NCBI GenBank assembly: GCA_900769555.1
Contig: CAAGHA010000122.1
Location: forward strand, 25,767 to 89,766
DNA from: Bacteroidales bacterium
GTDB lineage: Bacteria > Bacteroidota > Bacteroidia > Bacteroidales > Paludibacteraceae
Direction of reading: 5' to 3'
DNA: 64,000 nucleotides
The translations under genes were made by a program, and so were the position numbers. How positions within the stretch are numbered: position 1 is the first letter of the stretch; the number at the start of each line of letters is the position of its first letter. The notes below the pieces were generated by a model, which saw only the letters and a program-made list of their open reading frames with translations, was not told the DNA's origin and ran no database searches. Below are positions 25,698 through 34,926 of this stretch, in pieces.

Positions 25698-26938
25698 TTT
25701 TCTTCGTTATTGATTATGTCACACAAATTATCTATACACTTCTCTTTCGTGAAGTATTTCTCATAATATCTCCTCGCATTTATTCCCTTTTGAATATTTA
25801 GCTTAGTGTAGTTTAGAACATTCTCACGTATAACCTTTGCTAATGCTTTATAATCACCAGCTGTCACAGCATATCCACAGTCAGCTTCATTGATAATATC
25901 AGCAGCACCACTACCTATCATTGCTAAGATAGGTTTCCCTGCACTCATATATGCTTGCAAACGAGCTGGAATAGTGATATCTAAATGAAGCATTGATGTC
26001 GGTTTTAATGTTAAGAGCATCGCATCAGCTTGGGCAAAATAATATGGCATTTCGGAAGACTTCCTTCTCCCTGTAAAACACACATTCTTCAAATGCTTAG
26101 TACTGACAATATCACGCATAGTCTGTTCTTCACTTCCCCCTCCAACAAAAACAAAGCTAACAGGGTCATCTTTCATTTCTTCACATAGAGCCAAAATACT
26201 TGGAACACCTATAGCGCTATTAAGAGTACCCACCATCATGATTGTAAAGGAATCTGTCTTCACATTTTCCACATGCGGAGGAAACTGTGTGTCATATATC
26301 TTCATATCCTCTGCCCATTGAGGATATAAAATAATTTTATCTGTATAATCAGCATCACGATTAATTAGAGAGATCATTCCCTTTGATGTAATAAGTAATT
26401 TCGTACTATGGCGATATATCCAATTAGTCACTCTATTAAGTATTGGAACAAGCCATTGCCATTTTTTACCTGCAGCGGATACAACAGAGTCTGGCCATAT
26501 ATCCTGAATCCACGAATATACCGGCACTTTATGAAGTAAACCCAATATACAAGCAGGAATTATCTGCGTAATCGGAGATGGCTCATGGGCAATAATTGAA
26601 TCGTATCGTTTTCTCCAAGCAAAGAAAAAAAATACATATAATGTTGCACTAAAAGCAAATGTCATATAATTCAATGCCTGCCCTATAAATCCAGGAAGAA
26701 ATTTTCGCGGTGTCTGCAAGCAACGATAGAAAGTCACTCCGTTGACTATTTCCTTGCGTTTGTTGAATAATCCATAACCAGGATAGTAATGTCCTTCTGG
26801 ATAATTCGGAATACCAGTGAGAACCTCCACTTCATATCCTCGCTTAGCTAATTCAAAGACCATCTCCGAACTTTTAAATGGCTCTGGATATATATACTGA
26901 GTGATTACCAATATCCTATGCTTACTACATTTTGTCAT
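25694..26938 (-). CDS. wbuB: Glycosyltransferase family 4, WbuB-like (L-FucNAc transferase)
   Basis: 414 residues of the GT-B fold. The N-terminus (ILVITQYIYPEPFKSSEMVFELAKRG) and the segment GIPNYPEGHYYPGY are the hallmarks of WbuB. It also has EPSPITQIIPA, YSWIQDIWPDS, and the C-terminal donor site ARLQAYMSAGKPILAMIGSG with AADIINEADCGYAV. WbuB in E. coli O26 transfers L-FucNAc. Here fnlABC, which makes UDP-L-FucNAc, lies a few genes upstream in the same operon, which supports the assignment. Its start has no overlap with the acyltransferase gene 91 bp away. Symbol given by family resemblance. Confidence 0.82.
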   Translation of the reverse strand: MTKCSKHRILVITQYIYPEPFKSSEMVFELAKRGYEVEVLTGIPNYPEGHYYPGYGLFNKRKEIVNGVTFYRCLQTPRKFLPGFIGQALNYMTFAFSATLYVFFFFAWRKRYDSIIAHEPSPITQIIPACILGLLHKVPVYSWIQDIWPDSVVSAAGKKWQWLVPILNRVTNWIYRHSTKLLITSKGMISLINRDADYTDKIILYPQWAEDMKIYDTQFPPHVENVKTDSFTIMMVGTLNSAIGVPSILALCEEMKDDPVSFVFVGGGSEEQTMRDIVSTKHLKNVCFTGRRKSSEMPYYFAQADAMLLTLKPTSMLHLDITIPARLQAYMSAGKPILAMIGSGAADIINEADCGYAVTAGDYKALAKVIRENVLNYTKLNIQKGINARRYYEKYFTKEKCIDNLCDIINNEEK

Positions 26939-27029
26939 ATTTTGAAAGTTTGAGCCCCCTACAAAAGTCTTATAAAAAACAGAAGAAAGCAGATATTATC
27001 AACTATGAACTAAAGCCTCTAAACATATA

Positions 27030-28010
27030 TTACCGTGGTTTTACAGGAATGACATCCTTTTGTGCTGTAACATGTGGAAGCCATTTTAGACACACTAAAA
27101 TTACAATATATTCAACAACAAGGGAAACAAAAAAAACAATCCAATTCCCTGTCGCTTCACTTATGTTAATGAGTTTATGCAATACAACCTGCAGTGGACT
27201 ATATACTAAGTACGAAGTACATAAAATTATAATACTATATCGTCCAAAGTATGAAACTATTGGCAAGTATTTTATTCTCTTCAAGACTAACAATAATGCC
27301 AACACACCAATTGCAGCTACTATATAAAATTTGATATTGTTAGCCCAAGTTGATGAAATCTCTATGATCACTAATGCAAAAAATAAAAAAATTAAAAGGA
27401 TCGTGAAAGCAATCTCCTTCTTCAAACCAAAAGAAGTTGATTCAATCAATAAATTACTCTTCTTCAATAGATATCCGTAATAAAAGAATGGAAAAAAGTG
27501 GATGGTCTTATAAAGATATATAGGCAAATGTATTTCAAATGGCTTTAAGAGAGGTGATGCTGCTACACATAGAATCGTAAATGACCCTACAATCCAATTA
27601 CGCCATTTTGAAATATGAAGTACATAAAAGATTATATTGACTGTAAATAACGATATCAAAAACCACAATGGATTATTAAAACATAATCTAGAATATAGAG
27701 GATCCAAATAATAAAACTGCTCAACCGCCGAATTTATCTTTATGCCTGGTGCATATATACTAATAACCTTATATAATAAGAAACTTACTGTATAAAAAAA
27801 CAAAAAGGGGATCAGAATCTTATTTACTTTCCTTATAGTAAATCCAATAAAGCCCTCATACTGTTTAAAGAATAAGCCGGATAAAAGATAATATAATGGC
27901 ATCCTTATGTAATTGAGGAAAGGAATATTAACATGGCAATGAGATAAAACCACCAGTATTATACACACTCCTTTTGCTAAGTCAATAAATTCAATTCTTT
28001 GACTTGACAT
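27030..28010 (-). CDS. Acyltransferase 3 family membrane protein (O-acetyltransferase)
   Basis: 326 residues with about ten membrane helices. The N-terminus RIEFIDLAKGVCIILVVLSHCH has the conserved D-x-x-K-G and the catalytic His of OafA/Fhl1-type acyltransferases. MPLYYLLSGLFFKQYEGF is the second-helix motif. The enzyme would use acetyl-CoA or another acyl donor across the inner membrane to modify the repeat unit. It lies inside the glycosyltransferase block of the operon. It has no close resemblance to the other acyltransferase at 15619-16641, so they likely modify different positions. Confidence 0.82.
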   Translation of the reverse strand: MSSQRIEFIDLAKGVCIILVVLSHCHVNIPFLNYIRMPLYYLLSGLFFKQYEGFIGFTIRKVNKILIPFLFFYTVSFLLYKVISIYAPGIKINSAVEQFYYLDPLYSRLCFNNPLWFLISLFTVNIIFYVLHISKWRNWIVGSFTILCVAASPLLKPFEIHLPIYLYKTIHFFPFFYYGYLLKKSNLLIESTSFGLKKEIAFTILLIFLFFALVIIEISSTWANNIKFYIVAAIGVLALLLVLKRIKYLPIVSYFGRYSIIILCTSYLVYSPLQVVLHKLINISEATGNWIVFFVSLVVEYIVILVCLKWLPHVTAQKDVIPVKPR

Positions 28011-28061
28011 ATTAACAATCTAGATTTATCCAACCAACAACTTTAGACTACTACATTATCA

Positions 28062-29147
28062 CTATATGGATTCCCATAAATTAAACAACTGTTCCCACAC
28101 CTTATCGATGGAATACAATTCATTTACTCTCTGTGATACATTATTTCTAAATTCCATTTTTAGTTCATCGTTAATCAGCAATTGTTCAATAGCATCTTTT
28201 AATGCTATTTCATCTTGGGGTTTAACAATTAGCGCATACCTTTTATCATCACAACTTCCTAACATCTCCGGAATTGCTCCTACGTCTGTAGTTACAATTG
28301 CACATCCTGCCACCATACTTTCCAAAATTACATTTGGGAACCCCTCGGTATATGTAGGTAAAACAAAAACATCACACTTCATCATTTCTTTAATGACATC
28401 TTCATACTGCATCTCGCCCATTATCTCAAGATTGCATCTCGCCTTTTCTTTTAAAGACATCTTCATATCATCTTCTATATGCCCAACCAACTTGAGAGTC
28501 ACATCACACAACTGATTACATGCCTCTACTAACTCAAATACCCCTTTAGTCTTGACCACATGTCCGGTAAAAAGGATTGTATTACTTTCTCGATTCACAT
28601 CTTTGTTGGAAGCAACTATTTTATTAACTTCAGGAGCAACTGGATTAGGTAATATGCTGACATTCTTAAATCCACACAACAGAAGAGTCTCATAAGATGA
28701 TTTATCTAACACAATTGTCAAATCCGCATTTTTAACAACTCTTGTCAAAAGTTTCCATTCCCAATTTTGCTTCTTATATAAATCAGGAATTCGACCAAAA
28801 TGAAAGTGTATAATTGTTTTTATTCCCTTAGCCTTGGCTCGTCTAAGCATATAAAGATCCTTGAGTAAACTAATTGATGCACTTGAAGCTAAGTGCATTA
28901 TATCATAGTGAGATGATTGCAGATACTTTCTATATTCTTTCAAAATAACTCGATAATCACGTATTGCAGATATGATACGATAGAAAATACTAGAGTTAAT
29001 ATTAACGAACGTACTTCTACCCATCGGCAAAAGATCCATTTCGCACAATGGGTCATGCAATGTTTTATAATAATTATTTATATGGCAAGTCCATCTTGAA
29101 ATTCCTCCCTGTACCCCTCCAAATGGGGAAGCTAAAAGTACCTTCAT
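28062..29147 (-). CDS. Glycosyltransferase family 4 (GT4)
   Basis: 361 residues, GT-B fold. The N-terminal acceptor domain begins VLLASPFGGVQGGISRWTCHIN with the G-G-x-x motif. The donor domain has ILFTGHVVKTKGVFELVEACNQL and the nucleotide-sugar site VFVLPTYTEGFPNVILESMVAGCAIVTTDVG with the E-x7-E pattern. No membrane helix. It adds one sugar to the undecaprenyl-linked repeat unit. Linkage and sugar cannot be deduced. It is followed 51 bp later by the acyltransferase and preceded 12 bp by another GT4. Confidence 0.88.
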   Translation of the reverse strand: MKVLLASPFGGVQGGISRWTCHINNYYKTLHDPLCEMDLLPMGRSTFVNINSSIFYRIISAIRDYRVILKEYRKYLQSSHYDIMHLASSASISLLKDLYMLRRAKAKGIKTIIHFHFGRIPDLYKKQNWEWKLLTRVVKNADLTIVLDKSSYETLLLCGFKNVSILPNPVAPEVNKIVASNKDVNRESNTILFTGHVVKTKGVFELVEACNQLCDVTLKLVGHIEDDMKMSLKEKARCNLEIMGEMQYEDVIKEMMKCDVFVLPTYTEGFPNVILESMVAGCAIVTTDVGAIPEMLGSCDDKRYALIVKPQDEIALKDAIEQLLINDELKMEFRNNVSQRVNELYSIDKVWEQLFNLWESI

Positions 29148-29159
29148 AATACAGAGTTG

Positions 29160-30233
29160 TTATTTTGTTAATATTTCGATATATTTTTCTAAGAAAGATT
29201 GTTCTGACAACAACTTCTCAGCTAAATCTCTACTTTTTTTACACATTTTAAGATATTGCGTATCGGATATTTCTAAAGCAGACTCTATTGCAGTTGCTAT
29301 ACTTCCCGGACAATGCGGATTAAAAAGAAATCCATTTTCTCTTTCAAACACCAAACGGGTATTATCACAGACTGAGCTACAAATTATTGGTCGTCCCGTA
29401 GCCATTGCTTCTGCAATAACATTGGGAACACCTTCATAAAAGGATGGAAGACAAAAATAATCACACTCAGAATAGACTTTATTTATCTCCTTTGTTTTAG
29501 GTAATAACTCTATATAATCATTCAGTCCATACAGATTGATTAAAGAAATAGCTTCGTTGAAATATTCATGGTTTGCGGATGAATAGCCATACCACTTTAC
29601 TCGAAATCTAACATCTCTTATTTTTAAGATATTTACTGCCTCAATAAAGCCTATCGTATTTTTAGGAGGCCAAATAGAAGCTGCAATAATGATTAATGGA
29701 ACGTTATTTCTATATTTTTCGATATAATTAAAATGATTCAAGTCAACAAAATTTGATATAGTAGTCAATTTTCTACTCATCCACTTATAACGATTAATCA
29801 AAAATTTTTCTTGGGTATAACTATTGGGAACAATAGAATCTGCCCATCTATAAAAAAAAAATCTTATTTTATCCTTTAATGTTACTCGTTGCGTGGAATT
29901 TCTTTCACTAACTAAAAGCCTGAATTTTATCCCACTTACACGACTTAGTAATGCTAACAATGATGGAGTTTCCTGATATGCAATAACCCATTTCGGTCCA
30001 TAACCTTTTATAAATTTTCTAACAGAACAAATTCTACTAATAACACCTTTTGAATCTTGTAGCAATCTATTAGGAATTTCATTCTTAACCAAATAGTCCT
30101 TATAAAAATTATCTTCATGATAATAGATCACACTAACCTCATAACCGATATTTTTGAGCATAACAGCAAGGCCACATAATTGTCTCTGAGCCCCTCCTGC
30201 ACCTAACGAATCTGAAAGTAATAGTATTTTCAT
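29160..30233 (-). CDS. Glycosyltransferase family 4 (GT4)
   Basis: 357 residues, GT-B fold. It begins ILLLSDSLGAGGAQRQLCGLAVM, the GGAxR acceptor-loop signature, and has IIAASIWPPKNTIGFIEAVNIL plus the donor-site motif CDYFCLPSFYEGVPNVIAEAMATGRPIICSSV with E-x7-E. It is the first glycosyltransferase after the fnlABC genes. The specific sugar is unknown. Between it and fnlC is a 154-bp gap containing a possible membrane-protein remnant. Confidence 0.88.
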   Translation of the reverse strand: MKILLLSDSLGAGGAQRQLCGLAVMLKNIGYEVSVIYYHEDNFYKDYLVKNEIPNRLLQDSKGVISRICSVRKFIKGYGPKWVIAYQETPSLLALLSRVSGIKFRLLVSERNSTQRVTLKDKIRFFFYRWADSIVPNSYTQEKFLINRYKWMSRKLTTISNFVDLNHFNYIEKYRNNVPLIIIAASIWPPKNTIGFIEAVNILKIRDVRFRVKWYGYSSANHEYFNEAISLINLYGLNDYIELLPKTKEINKVYSECDYFCLPSFYEGVPNVIAEAMATGRPIICSSVCDNTRLVFERENGFLFNPHCPGSIATAIESALEISDTQYLKMCKKSRDLAEKLLSEQSFLEKYIEILTK

Positions 30234-30259
30234 TACTCTAAATTTTAAACTCTACTCCT

Positions 30260-30379
30260 CTATACATTAACCACCCTCATTGCTATTGCAAAGGCATAAT
30301 ACAAGATGCAAAATATAATCAGAACAAGATGTATATGAACTAAACGATAATATTTTTCATCCTCGGAAATAATATAGAA
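30260..30379 (-). pseudogene. Possible C-terminal remnant of a membrane protein (Wzy-like?)
   Basis: A 39-codon minus-strand open frame between two stops reads ISEDEKYYRLVHIHLVLIIF followed by CILYYAFAIAMRVVNV and TAG at 30262-30260. One amphipathic stretch followed by a strongly hydrophobic segment looks like the last helix of a polymerase or flippase. No start codon context and no match to the neighbours. It may be a recombination scar or chance. Confidence 0.3.
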
Positions 30380-30387
30380 TTATCTAC

Positions 30388-31542
30388 TCACTTTCTCCAC
30401 ACCATTTTATTCACTACCCCCGTATAACTTTGAATTATTTTCACCACCTTCGATGAAACATTCTCATCTTGATACGTAGGAACCGCAATTCCATTATCAC
30501 CATTTTTCACCATATTCACTGCTGTATCAATTGATTGCATTAATGAATCTGTTGATATACCTGCTAATATAAAAACACCTTTATCTAATGCTTCCGGTCG
30601 TTCTGTACTTGTCCGAATACAAACAGCCGGGAAAGGTTTTCCAATCGAGGTAAAATATGAACTCTCTTCAGGTAACGTTCCACTATCTGAAACCACAGCA
30701 AACGCATACATCTGCAAACAATTATAATCATGAAATCCTAATGGCTCATGACATATAACTCGTTTATCCAACTTGAAGTTTCTTTCTTCCAATCGTTTTT
30801 TACTTCGAGGATGACAAGAATACAAAACGGGCATATCATATTTTTCTGCCATCTGATTTATAGATGTAAATAACGAAATAAAATTCTCTTCGGTATCAAT
30901 ATTTTCTTCACGGTGAGCTGACAACAATATATATTTCCCTTTTTCTAATTCTAATCGCTTATGTACATCAGACGATTCAATAGAAGCCATATTTTCGCTC
31001 AATACCTCTGCCATTGGAGAACCTACAACAAAAGTCCTCTCTTTTGCTACACCTGAGGCATTCAAGTATCTACGAGCATGCTCTGAATAGCACATATTCA
31101 CATCCGAAATTACATCTACAATTCTTCGATTGGTCTCTTCCGGCAAACACTCGTCAAAGCAACGATTACCTGCCTCTATATGAAAGATTGGTATATGTAA
31201 TCTTTTAGCTCCTATAACACTCAAACAAGAATTAGTATCTCCTAAAACCAACACGGCTTCCGGCTTAATTTCAACCATCAATTTATAGGTTGACGCAATA
31301 ATATTTCCTAAAGTTTCCCCTAAGTCGGAACCAACTGCATTCAAATAAACCTCCGGATTCTCTAAATGCAAATCTTTGAAAAAAATTCCATTTAGATTGT
31401 AGTCATAATTTTGACCTGTATGAGCCAATATAGTATCAAAATAGAGACGACACTTCTTTATAATAGCCGCTAACCGAATTATTTCAGGACGAGTCCCTAC
31501 AATTATCAACAGCTTTAATTTTCCATTATTTTTGAACTTCAT
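30388..31542 (-). CDS. fnlC: UDP-N-acetylglucosamine 2-epimerase family (FnlC/WbjD-like)
   Basis: 384 residues of the WecB fold. The N-terminal VGTRPEIIRLAAIIKKC, the catalytic-loop motif HIEAGNRCFDECLPEETNRR and HREENIDTEENF are diagnostic. FnlC catalyses the last step to UDP-L-FucNAc by 2-epimerising UDP-L-PneNAc. The adjacent fnlB and fnlA genes (4 and 39 bp apart) support FnlC over a UDP-ManNAc-forming WecB. The domain is of usual length. Confidence 0.9.
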   Translation of the reverse strand: MKFKNNGKLKLLIIVGTRPEIIRLAAIIKKCRLYFDTILAHTGQNYDYNLNGIFFKDLHLENPEVYLNAVGSDLGETLGNIIASTYKLMVEIKPEAVLVLGDTNSCLSVIGAKRLHIPIFHIEAGNRCFDECLPEETNRRIVDVISDVNMCYSEHARRYLNASGVAKERTFVVGSPMAEVLSENMASIESSDVHKRLELEKGKYILLSAHREENIDTEENFISLFTSINQMAEKYDMPVLYSCHPRSKKRLEERNFKLDKRVICHEPLGFHDYNCLQMYAFAVVSDSGTLPEESSYFTSIGKPFPAVCIRTSTERPEALDKGVFILAGISTDSLMQSIDTAVNMVKNGDNGIAVPTYQDENVSSKVVKIIQSYTGVVNKMVWRK

Positions 31543-31546
31543 AATA

Positions 31547-32701
31547 TTAACAATTTACCTTTTCAAAAAAAGTATCCGGACTATTTGCATCAAAACATTC
31601 GTTGCACCAAATAAAAGTAATTAAACACTCAGATTCCGACAAATTAGTAATGTTATGAGTATAACCCGGAATCATTTCAATAACCTCTATTTGCTCTCCA
31701 CTAACATAAAAATCATGGATTTGATCCGTTCCTATTTTTCGCATTTGAATCAAACCTGTTCCACTGACAACCACAAATTTCTCATTTTTGGATTGATGCC
31801 AATGCTCTCCCTTGGTAATTCCCGGATTGGAGATATTAACAGAAAATTGTCCACTCAACGAAGAACGAATAATTTCAGTAAAACTTCCTCTATCATCTTT
31901 ATTCATCGTTAACGAATACCTAAATTTCTTAGGCGAAAGATACGACAAATAGGTTGAGTACAATTTTTTTGTAAATTCATCATTCACATTAGGAAGATCC
32001 AAATTGTTTTGCATATCTTTAAACGAATACAATAAATCAACAATTTCACCCAACGTGATGCTATGAACTACCGGAATAACACAAAAATCCCCATCATAAT
32101 GCTCTTTACCACTAAGTGCTGCAATTAATTCACCAACCACATCATCAATATAAACCAAATTTAATTTGACACTTGCATCATTGATTTGAATAGGTAGGTC
32201 ATTTGCTATGTTATTACAGAAAGTAGCTATTACACTATTATAATTAGGACGACACCATTTACCGAATACGTTAGGGAAACGGTACACCAAAACTTTTGCT
32301 CCGGTCTCTTTGGCATAATCAAACAATAACTGCTCTCCAGCCCGTTTTGACTCGCCGTAAGGATTATCCAAAGTTGCTTGTATAGAGGATGACAACATGA
32401 TAGGACATCGATTGTCATGCTTCTTTAACGCATTAAGCAATTGAGAAGTAAAACCATAATTACCAAGCATAAATTCACTTGATTCCTTTGGACGATTTAC
32501 TCCCGCTAAATGAAAAACAAAATCAGCTTCCCTGCAATAGGTATCTAACTCTTGAATATCGCTATCGACATCATATTCAAATATCGTCAACTTTTCACCG
32601 GATATTTTATAGTTATTCGCCTTCCCCGCCCCAATATTACGAAGTTGAGAAACTAAATTTTTACCGATAAATCCTTTGGCTCCGGTTATCAATATCTTCA
32701 T
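31547..32701 (-). CDS. fnlB: SDR reductase with C-terminal cupin (FnlB/WbjC/CapF-like)
   Basis: 384 residues in two domains. The N-terminal SDR has ITGAKGFIGKN and FHLAGVNRPKE, with the YGESKRAGE catalytic YxxxK near residue 114. The C-terminal half, from about 270, is a cupin with the metal-binding GEHWHQSKNEKF and HNITNLSESE. CapF/FnlB is a two-domain enzyme in which the cupin sets the C3 epimerisation and the SDR reduces C4, converting the FnlA product to UDP-L-PneNAc. The order fnlA, fnlB, fnlC in one operon makes this secure. Confidence 0.93.
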   Translation of the reverse strand: MKILITGAKGFIGKNLVSQLRNIGAGKANNYKISGEKLTIFEYDVDSDIQELDTYCREADFVFHLAGVNRPKESSEFMLGNYGFTSQLLNALKKHDNRCPIMLSSSIQATLDNPYGESKRAGEQLLFDYAKETGAKVLVYRFPNVFGKWCRPNYNSVIATFCNNIANDLPIQINDASVKLNLVYIDDVVGELIAALSGKEHYDGDFCVIPVVHSITLGEIVDLLYSFKDMQNNLDLPNVNDEFTKKLYSTYLSYLSPKKFRYSLTMNKDDRGSFTEIIRSSLSGQFSVNISNPGITKGEHWHQSKNEKFVVVSGTGLIQMRKIGTDQIHDFYVSGEQIEVIEMIPGYTHNITNLSESECLITFIWCNECFDANSPDTFFEKVNC

Positions 32702-32740
32702 ACAACAAAAACTATATAAACAAAACCTTCTCGAACAATT

Positions 32741-33814
32741 TTATTCGCTCCTAATCTCTTTGGACTTTGCTCGCTCTACCATCCCTAAATCCTCTTGAAT
32801 AAATCTCAACTTCAGCAATAATTGTTTCATTTCATCTACAGACAATCTATGCGTATTATGACTATGATAATCTTCAATACGAGTAATTTCTGCACTACCT
32901 TCCGTAAAGAACTTATCATAATTTAAATCTCTATTATCGCAAGGTATTCTAAAATAATTACCCATATCAATTGCTTTCGCCATTTCCTCTCTAGTCACGA
33001 GTGTTTCATACAATTTTTCTCCATGACGAGTTCCTATGACTTTTATGTCGGTGTTTGCATATTTTTCATTAATTCCGGTATAAATTTCTTTAAGAGCCTT
33101 TGCCAACACATCCAAGGTTGCTGCCGGAGCTTTTTGAACAAACAAATCGCCATTTTTAGCATGCATAAATGCATAAATCACCAAATCAACAGCATCATCC
33201 AAAGTCATCATAAAACGAGTCATAGTTGGATCTGTAATCGTTATTGGATTCCCTTGCATCATTTGATCCACCCATAAAGGAATGACAGATCCGCGAGATG
33301 CCATTACATTCCCATAACGAGTACAACAAATAACAGTATTTGCATCCGTCCCTAACTCTCTACCTTTTGCGATAGCCACTTTTTCCATTAACGCTTTGCT
33401 TATTCCCATTGCATTAATTGGATAGGCAGCCTTATCAGTAGATAGCACCACCACTCGACTTACGTTGTGAGCAATGGCGGAAAGCAGAACATTTTCAGTT
33501 CCAATCACATTGGTTCGGGTTGCTTCCATGGGAAAAAACTCACAAGAAGGCACTTGTTTCAAAGCTGCGGCAGAAAAAACATAATCCACACCACGCATAG
33601 CTACATCCACAGAAGAACGATCCCTGACATCACCTATATAAAATTTTACTTTAGGATTTTGAAGAGCATGACGCATATCATCCTGTTTCTTCTCATCACG
33701 CGAAAAAACTCGTATCTCTTTTATATCACTATCCAAAAAACGTCGTAACACAGCATTCCCAAACGAACCTGTACCGCCCGTGATTAATAATATTTTATCT
33801 TTAAAAATTGACAT
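32741..33814 (-). CDS. fnlA: UDP-GlcNAc 4,6-dehydratase/5-epimerase (FnlA/WbjB/CapE-like)
   Basis: 357 residues of the soluble short WbpM-type family. It has GGTGSFG at 13-19, RDEKKQDDMRHAL and the segment FSAAALKQVPSCEFFPMEA. STDKAAYPINAMGISKALME carries the MxxxK form in which Met stands for the usual Tyr, as in CapE. The enzyme begins UDP-L-FucNAc synthesis from UDP-GlcNAc. It differs from the membrane WbpM-like dehydratase at 17732-19678, so the locus has two independent 4,6-dehydratases and probably makes two different 6-deoxy amino sugars. Confidence 0.93.
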   Translation of the reverse strand: MSIFKDKILLITGGTGSFGNAVLRRFLDSDIKEIRVFSRDEKKQDDMRHALQNPKVKFYIGDVRDRSSVDVAMRGVDYVFSAAALKQVPSCEFFPMEATRTNVIGTENVLLSAIAHNVSRVVVLSTDKAAYPINAMGISKALMEKVAIAKGRELGTDANTVICCTRYGNVMASRGSVIPLWVDQMMQGNPITITDPTMTRFMMTLDDAVDLVIYAFMHAKNGDLFVQKAPAATLDVLAKALKEIYTGINEKYANTDIKVIGTRHGEKLYETLVTREEMAKAIDMGNYFRIPCDNRDLNYDKFFTEGSAEITRIEDYHSHNTHRLSVDEMKQLLLKLRFIQEDLGMVERAKSKEIRSE

Positions 33815-33829
33815 GGAATAAATTATTTT

Positions 33830-34438
33830 TTATAAACCATATTTTGAATAAATATCTTCTAATTGTTCTCGTGTAAATCGTTCTTCTTCAGGATACAAGA
33901 CGGACTCATGATACATTATTTCATCTACTGTCCAATATTGTTTTAAAATTTTAGCAGGAACACCTCCTGCAATACAATACGGAGGGACGCTTTTATTAAC
34001 CACTGCTCCTGCAGCAATTGTACAACCTCGTCCAATTGTAACACCTGCTAATATTGCAACGTTACTACCAATCCAAACATCATTTTCAATAATAACATCT
34101 TTGTCATATCCCCTAGGTTTATCTTTTTCTGCTATGTCCGAAACATAACGTCCAATTATACGTGCATGATTACCACTATGAATGGTCAATCCTTCCGCTA
34201 TAGAAGTATTACCTTTAATTATAACTTTCGCATTAGGGGTTGAGATAAAACTACGTGGTCCTATTCCCACATTATCGTATATGTATATATTTTTCTTGTG
34301 AAAACTATATGGAGGTGTTATTTTTACATTTTGACCATAATAACCAAATTTCGTTTTTTTAGCAGAAAAATAATCTATATATAATCTCCATATTCCTCGT
34401 AAAAACCTATTATTTTTTAAACAATTAAATCTTAACAT
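33830..34438 (-). CDS. Left-handed beta-helix acyltransferase (hexapeptide family, WbbJ/MaT-like)
   Basis: 202 residues. Hexapeptide repeats run from about 60 to 180 (NVGIGP, NVAILAGVTIGRGCTIAAGAVV), then PPYCIAGGVPAKILKQYW, the C-terminal signature of maltose/galactoside O-acetyltransferase-like enzymes. The active-site His is likely in IHSGNHARIIG. It likely acetylates a sugar of the repeat unit with acetyl-CoA. The start is ATG at 34438. An upstream in-frame TTG at 34450 is less likely. Confidence 0.85.
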   Translation of the reverse strand: MLRFNCLKNNRFLRGIWRLYIDYFSAKKTKFGYYGQNVKITPPYSFHKKNIYIYDNVGIGPRSFISTPNAKVIIKGNTSIAEGLTIHSGNHARIIGRYVSDIAEKDKPRGYDKDVIIENDVWIGSNVAILAGVTIGRGCTIAAGAVVNKSVPPYCIAGGVPAKILKQYWTVDEIMYHESVLYPEEERFTREQLEDIYSKYGL

Positions 34439-34507
34439 TATGCTAACCAAAGTTCTAAATATTTATAAAACAATTTTTCAATTGTATAACATTTCAATAC
34501 TTTTTCT

Positions 34508-34751
34508 TTATTTTTTAATGATATTATTACCTATTGTTGGCACATCTATTCTCCCACCATTGTTTTCCTCTCCAGTAGTGACACCTTTGTGTATATTACA
34601 ATTAGAACCTATAATAACATCCGAATTAATAATAACGAATTGGGGTCGTTTAGCATTTCCTAAAGTAACTAAACAAACGAGTAATTTCACTCTTCTCACC
34701 ATCATAGCGAAAAAGATCTGATTTGCGCAAAGCAGAATAAGAATACTTCAT
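34508..34751 (-). pseudogene. Decayed serine-acetyltransferase-like hexapeptide transferase
   Basis: From an ATG at 34751 the minus strand reads MKYSYSALRKSDLFRYDGEK, then RLFSYFRKC and a stop. In the next frame NAKRPQFVIINSDVIIGSNC and then NIHKGVTTGEENNGGRIDVP follow and end at 34508 in IGNNIIKK. The first part is the N-terminus and the second the hexapeptide core of SAT-like transferases common in capsule loci. About 40 residues between them and the whole C-terminus are missing, so a deletion with frameshift has destroyed the gene. Confidence 0.65.
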
Positions 34752-34757
34752 CCGAAA

Positions 34758-34901
34758 TTACAATTCTATTAAATCACCAAATTTATAATCCCATTCCTGA
34801 GGCTTAAATGGAACTAAGCCTCCATAATGAAAGAATGTTAACTCACCAAAATATATTTTATTCTCAACTTCATACCAATCAACAAGGATTTGCGTAAGAT
34901 T
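34758..34901 (-). pseudogene. C-terminal remnant of a TupA-like ATP-grasp protein
   Basis: The minus strand encodes VDWYEVENKIYFGELTFF, then HYGGLVPFKPQEWDYKFGDL and IEL with a stop at 34760-34758. It aligns with the C-terminus of the intact gene just upstream (IDLYSIQEKVYFGEITFYP, ..PKEWNDKLGDLIYLQK). The two differ enough to be distinct homologues and not a recent tandem copy. It begins about 25 bp after the intact gene's stop. Confidence 0.7.
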
Positions 34902-34926
34902 TTATAACATAAAGACATAGATCTGA

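Noticed and set aside
26932..27327. Plus-strand 131-codon frame
   Set aside because: It overlaps the acyltransferase and the gap before it on the opposite strand and shows no domain.
34440..34721. Plus-strand 93-codon frame
   Set aside because: It is antisense to the SAT-like remnant, whose hexapeptide pattern is clear on the minus strand.
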